NCBI GenBank assembly: GCA_037974665.1 | Contig: CM075770.1 | Coordinates: 5,964,501 to 6,028,500 of the forward strand | Length of the DNA: 64,000 nucleotides | Direction: 5' to 3' | Origin: Ehretia macrophylla | Taxonomy: Eukaryota > Streptophyta > Magnoliopsida > Boraginales > Ehretiaceae | Part shown: piece after piece, positions 61,201 to 64,000 of the stretch | Position numbering within the stretch: position 1 is the stretch's first letter | Layout: each line of letters begins with the position of its first letter | Made by a program: the position numbers and the translations under genes | The notes under the pieces: generated by a model | Database searches by the model: none | What the model was told of the DNA's origin: nothing | Seen by the model: the letters and a program-made list of their open reading frames with translations, nothing else

Positions 61201-63787
61201 AAGAATAACGGAAACAGGTAAGGATATTTTTTCTGCGAACTATTGCTTGATAGTAGATCACGGACTTGTTCATTATAAATTTCTACCATCTGAACCCCGA
61301 TTTCATATGTAAAGGAGCTCTCCCTAGACTGAGATATGTGGAAAAGATCATTTAAAGCTCGATAATTGATACCCCATTGCTCTTCCGTTGCTCCGTCAGG
61401 GCCCATCTGGAGGACCATATTACTCCATTTCAGTGGTTTGTCAAAAGTACATTAAGAAGAGCATGTTAATATGCAAAAGTTCATACCATGGTATAGGTTT
61501 TCCCTGAACCAGTCTGGCCATAAGCAAAAATACAAACATTGTATCCATCCAAAACTGATTGTATCAAAGGTTGTATATCTGAAAATACTTCAGCTGCAAA
61601 GATGGAACAGAATTTTGAAGGCTTAGATCACTTCCATACTAAGGGATGCAAGTCGGAACTAGGAACCCTGATCTGAACAGCAGTTGCTGCCAGAGAAATC
61701 TATTTCATAGAAGAGTAAGAGAACACAAAATTGAAAGCAAAACCTTGTGTTGCTGGTAGGCCGTACACCTTGTTGAACTTGAATGAACGACGCGCTTCCT
61801 TTCCTTGTTTGGAAGGATTTACAACAATTAGCTCTCCATTTTCACCTATGTATTCGATGGTTGACTGCTTTTCTGTCTGCCCGGGAAGAAATGGCCTTAT
61901 CCGACAATACACTCTTATGTTTCCTACCAAAAGAAATTTTGAGAATATAAATAATAAAGTTGATTCATTCTTCAAAAAATTGAAAATACTCTGAAAGAGG
62001 TAGTACCTTTTAGCTCTTGGACCTCATTATGTAGTTTCCTATTTTCAGCAAGGACAGCATAATAGTTTTGAGCTGCATCTTGCAATGCTTTAACTTGAAG
62101 CCCTAAAATGAAGAGTTGACTTTTAGTAGAATTTGTGAAATGATCCTAAATTTATTATGAATTTTATTTCTTCCTCTACTGATTTTTCTTAAGGAATAAT
62201 CTTGGACGTAAATTGACGTAAGCGATTGAACTCCTCCAAAAAGCTCTTTTCTGTTTTCACAACTTCTTGTCTGATTGATTGAGAAGCAAACCTCAACTCC
62301 TGAACAATTTCACCATATAAGTTAAAAACAATGGATGGATCTTGGAATATCAATGACGTATATAAGTATTACTAAAGCATACACGTAGTGCACCAAGCTG
62401 GAATTCTGTGAATATCTGGTAGATGTGCTCTTTCTTGCTCCATCGCTCAGATTTTGACTCAGAAAAAGTGTCAAGCTCCTTTACTCTCTTGCTTGATTCT
62501 GTCAGGAGGTTGGCGACTTCCTTCAGCCTCTCCTCTAGCTCTTGTTGGGCTCCTCTAGCTTCTTTTTCCAACTGCAAGCAACGCTGTTCATACGTCTTCT
62601 TAGCTATATCTAGCTCTTGCTTAAGAGCGGCAATTTCTTGATTACTGTCGTGATTCTTTTTCATCAATTTAACCATATCCTGGTTATCAACTCTCTTTTT
62701 GTCTTCCACATTGGTCTTCTTGCTCTGCAATATAATTTTCAGCAAAAGAAAAAATGAAAACTAGTGAACCTCAATATTGACAAAATATTACCTAATGAGT
62801 TATCATCCAATCACTATTCCGTTTCTGAGACAATGAAATCTACCGTGCACAGCTTACACATATATCGTAAGCTCATCAATGGATAGACAATAACAAAATA
62901 TATTTCCAAACAATTGAAGTTCAAGGACATATTCATGCTGCCTCATCCGCAAAAAAACAATTACTTTCAGGTGGAAAGAACATAATGAGGCTTGAGTACC
63001 TTGATTTGCTGAAGCTGGTTCATAACAATCTGGTAGAGAAAACAAAATTTTATGTATGAGAGAACTAAATCTCGAGATAGTTTAGTATATGCAATAAGTA
63101 TATTACTTGGAAATCTGTACCTGTGTCTCTTCATTAGTCCCTGTCGCTAGAGCTTCAAGAACTTTGATCCTTGACTGATACTTCTCCTCTCGAGCCTTGA
63201 AAAGATTGTTTTGCTGCAAGTTTACATAGGAAGATGGATGAGGCTATGAGTTGGCATTTGTAGGAACCATCATGTCTTACTACTTTTAATTAGTATTACC
63301 GTTCTTAAATGTTCTGCTTGAGTAGATATCCGCCTCTCAATCTCCTGCACAACTTTCCTCAGCAGGCATGCCACACGCTGATAAACGGAAGCAGTTAAAT
63401 TAGTCAAACCCCATCTCTACGATTGTCTATATGTATAACATTGTATAAAATACATTTATTTTACAGAAGTTTGGCTCTTGTCATACATAAGGTATTTCTC
63501 CATTTTTCCGTTCGATACTTTCATCTAGAATTCCATTGACAACGCTTATAAGTGACTGAGTGGGGGCACTCTGCAGAAAACAGAAACTGAAATCATTATA
63601 GATATCCTGGAATCTGGTTGAGTAGGGTACACGGACAAGAAAGAGCCTTGAGAATTTACATCAAAACTGTTTGATTTCATCATCTCGGAAATCTTTGCAG
63701 CAGAAAGATCCGAATAGCATCCTTGTTTTAGCTGAAATACTTCATGGAACTTATTCCCGACATGATGTAGTAGTGCAGCTGACGGCT
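58257..63787 (-). CDS. KIN-14 family kinesin, C-terminal 878 residues (5' part outside window)
   Basis: Seventeen exons are visible in gene order: 63787-63660, 63570-63487, 63377-63300, 63213-63121, 63029-63000, 62724-62383, 62299-62218, 62102-62007, 61923-61744, 61593-61487, 61406-61228, 60963-60799, 60716-60463, 59922-59759, 59280-58751, 58477-58407 and 58312-58257. All phases agree, and every intron is GT-AG except the one at 61227-60964 (AT-AC). Coiled coil comes first (residues ~130-300, [37 protein letters not shown]). It runs into the KIN-14 neck [14 protein letters not shown], the mark of minus-end-directed motors. The motor holds the P-loop GQTGSGKT, switch [10 protein letters not shown], switch [10 protein letters not shown] and [13 protein letters not shown] serine-rich tail ends in [12 protein letters not shown]. 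It walks on microtubules; plant relatives with an N-terminal calponin-homology domain bind actin, but that domain would lie beyond 64000. Arabidopsis At1g73860/At1g18410 are the likely relatives. Confidence 0.93.
60964..61227 (-). other. U12-type AT-AC intron in the kinesin motor domain
   Basis: On the gene strand the intron begins ATATCCTTAC right after CAGAAAAA, matching the U12 donor ATATCCTT. It ends TTCCTTAATTTGCACAC, with the U12 branch-site motif TTCCTTAAT at 60980-60972, about 9-10 bases before the AC acceptor. No AG lies in the last 30 bases before the exon. Only this splice restores the frame: AAA AA plus A CTT GGG gives [18 protein letters not shown], as in related kinesins. It is 264 bp long and would be removed by the minor spliceosome. 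Confidence 0.9.
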
Positions 63788-64000
63788 CTACAAAGTTATA
63801 ACCAAAAGTAACTGATATGAATGATGAATTGTGTATAAACATTCAGGAGAAGTAACTAATATGAATGATGAATTGCATATAAACATTCAGGAGATCAAGC
63901 AAAATTAGACACATATTCCCTAATTCAGACAAGCTTGGCATGCAAAACGTGGTGTAGGCGAAAAATAAAATCAAGTGCCCATCTCACATTCTACATTAAG
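63788..64000 (-). other. Kinesin intron reaching the window edge
   Basis: The sequence upstream of the first visible exon is intronic. It contains a 44-bp perfect-register tandem duplication (63807-63850 and 63851-63894, three differences). No further exon was recognised before the edge. Confidence 0.6.

Noticed and set aside
60963-61240. Conventional GT-AG splicing of the kinesin intron using the GTTTCC donor after YPYL
   Set aside because: No AG lies just before the next exon. The only nearby AG (in CTACCAG) would delete the conserved LGILST block, while the AT-AC sites fit frame, donor and branch motifs exactly.

Overview
The window is nuclear DNA from a flowering plant, almost certainly a eudicot. 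It is AT-rich, its genes have many short exons with GT-AG introns, and the gaps carry SINEs, LINE relics, MITEs and microsatellites. The protein families are plant-specific: NAC, VQ, BEE-type bHLH, DUF1666 and RBCS. The species cannot be fixed from sequence alone. The RBCS protein looks broadly asterid-like, but that is only an impression. All gene models below were built by hand from reading frame, splice-site and phase agreement.

Layout from left to right: (1) 1649-3588 (+), a six-exon bHLH factor of the BEE1/BEE3 type. (2) 8593-9255 (-), a single-exon VQ-motif protein with its own TATA box and a Mutator-type MITE about 20 bp upstream of that box. (3) 11295-17491 (-), a seven-exon ESP1-type, RRM-less CstF64-like RNA 3'-end processing factor; its introns hold an RTE LINE insertion with 12-bp target duplications and an Au-type SINE. 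(4) 19149-22098 (-), a three-exon NAC factor very like NAC058. (5) 27502-31740 (+), a six-exon DUF1666 protein. (6) 32.8-34.1 kb, a LINE relic with zf-RVT and RNase H remnants, followed by a C-rich tract. (7) 41793-43119 (+), a three-exon small plant protein of unknown function. (8) 45-51.5 kb, a transposon-rich stretch: a possible LTR-type fossil, a LINE relic, an RTE relic and two related Mutator-type elements with 9-bp target duplications. (9) 52229-53954 (-), a three-exon Rubisco small subunit gene with a recognisable light-responsive promoter. (10) 58257 to beyond the right edge (-), the C-terminal 878 residues of a KIN-14 (minus-end-directed) kinesin in 17 visible exons.

The host genes do not form a pathway: three transcription factors or cofactors, one RNA processing factor, one photosynthesis gene, one motor and two proteins of unknown function. 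From memory of Arabidopsis, BEE3, ESP1, a DUF1666 gene and a kinesin lie side by side on chromosome 1 (about At1g73830-At1g73860), while VQ20 and NAC058 lie close together on chromosome 3 (about At3g18360-At3g18400). Here the two sets are interleaved in one run, as expected if the Arabidopsis segments are fractionated copies of this ancestral order.

The most striking feature is an AT-AC (U12-type) intron inside the kinesin motor domain. It has an ATATCCTT donor, a TTCCTTAAT branch site and an AC acceptor, and only this splice keeps the motor reading frame. I found no new defence system, CRISPR array or gene cluster.
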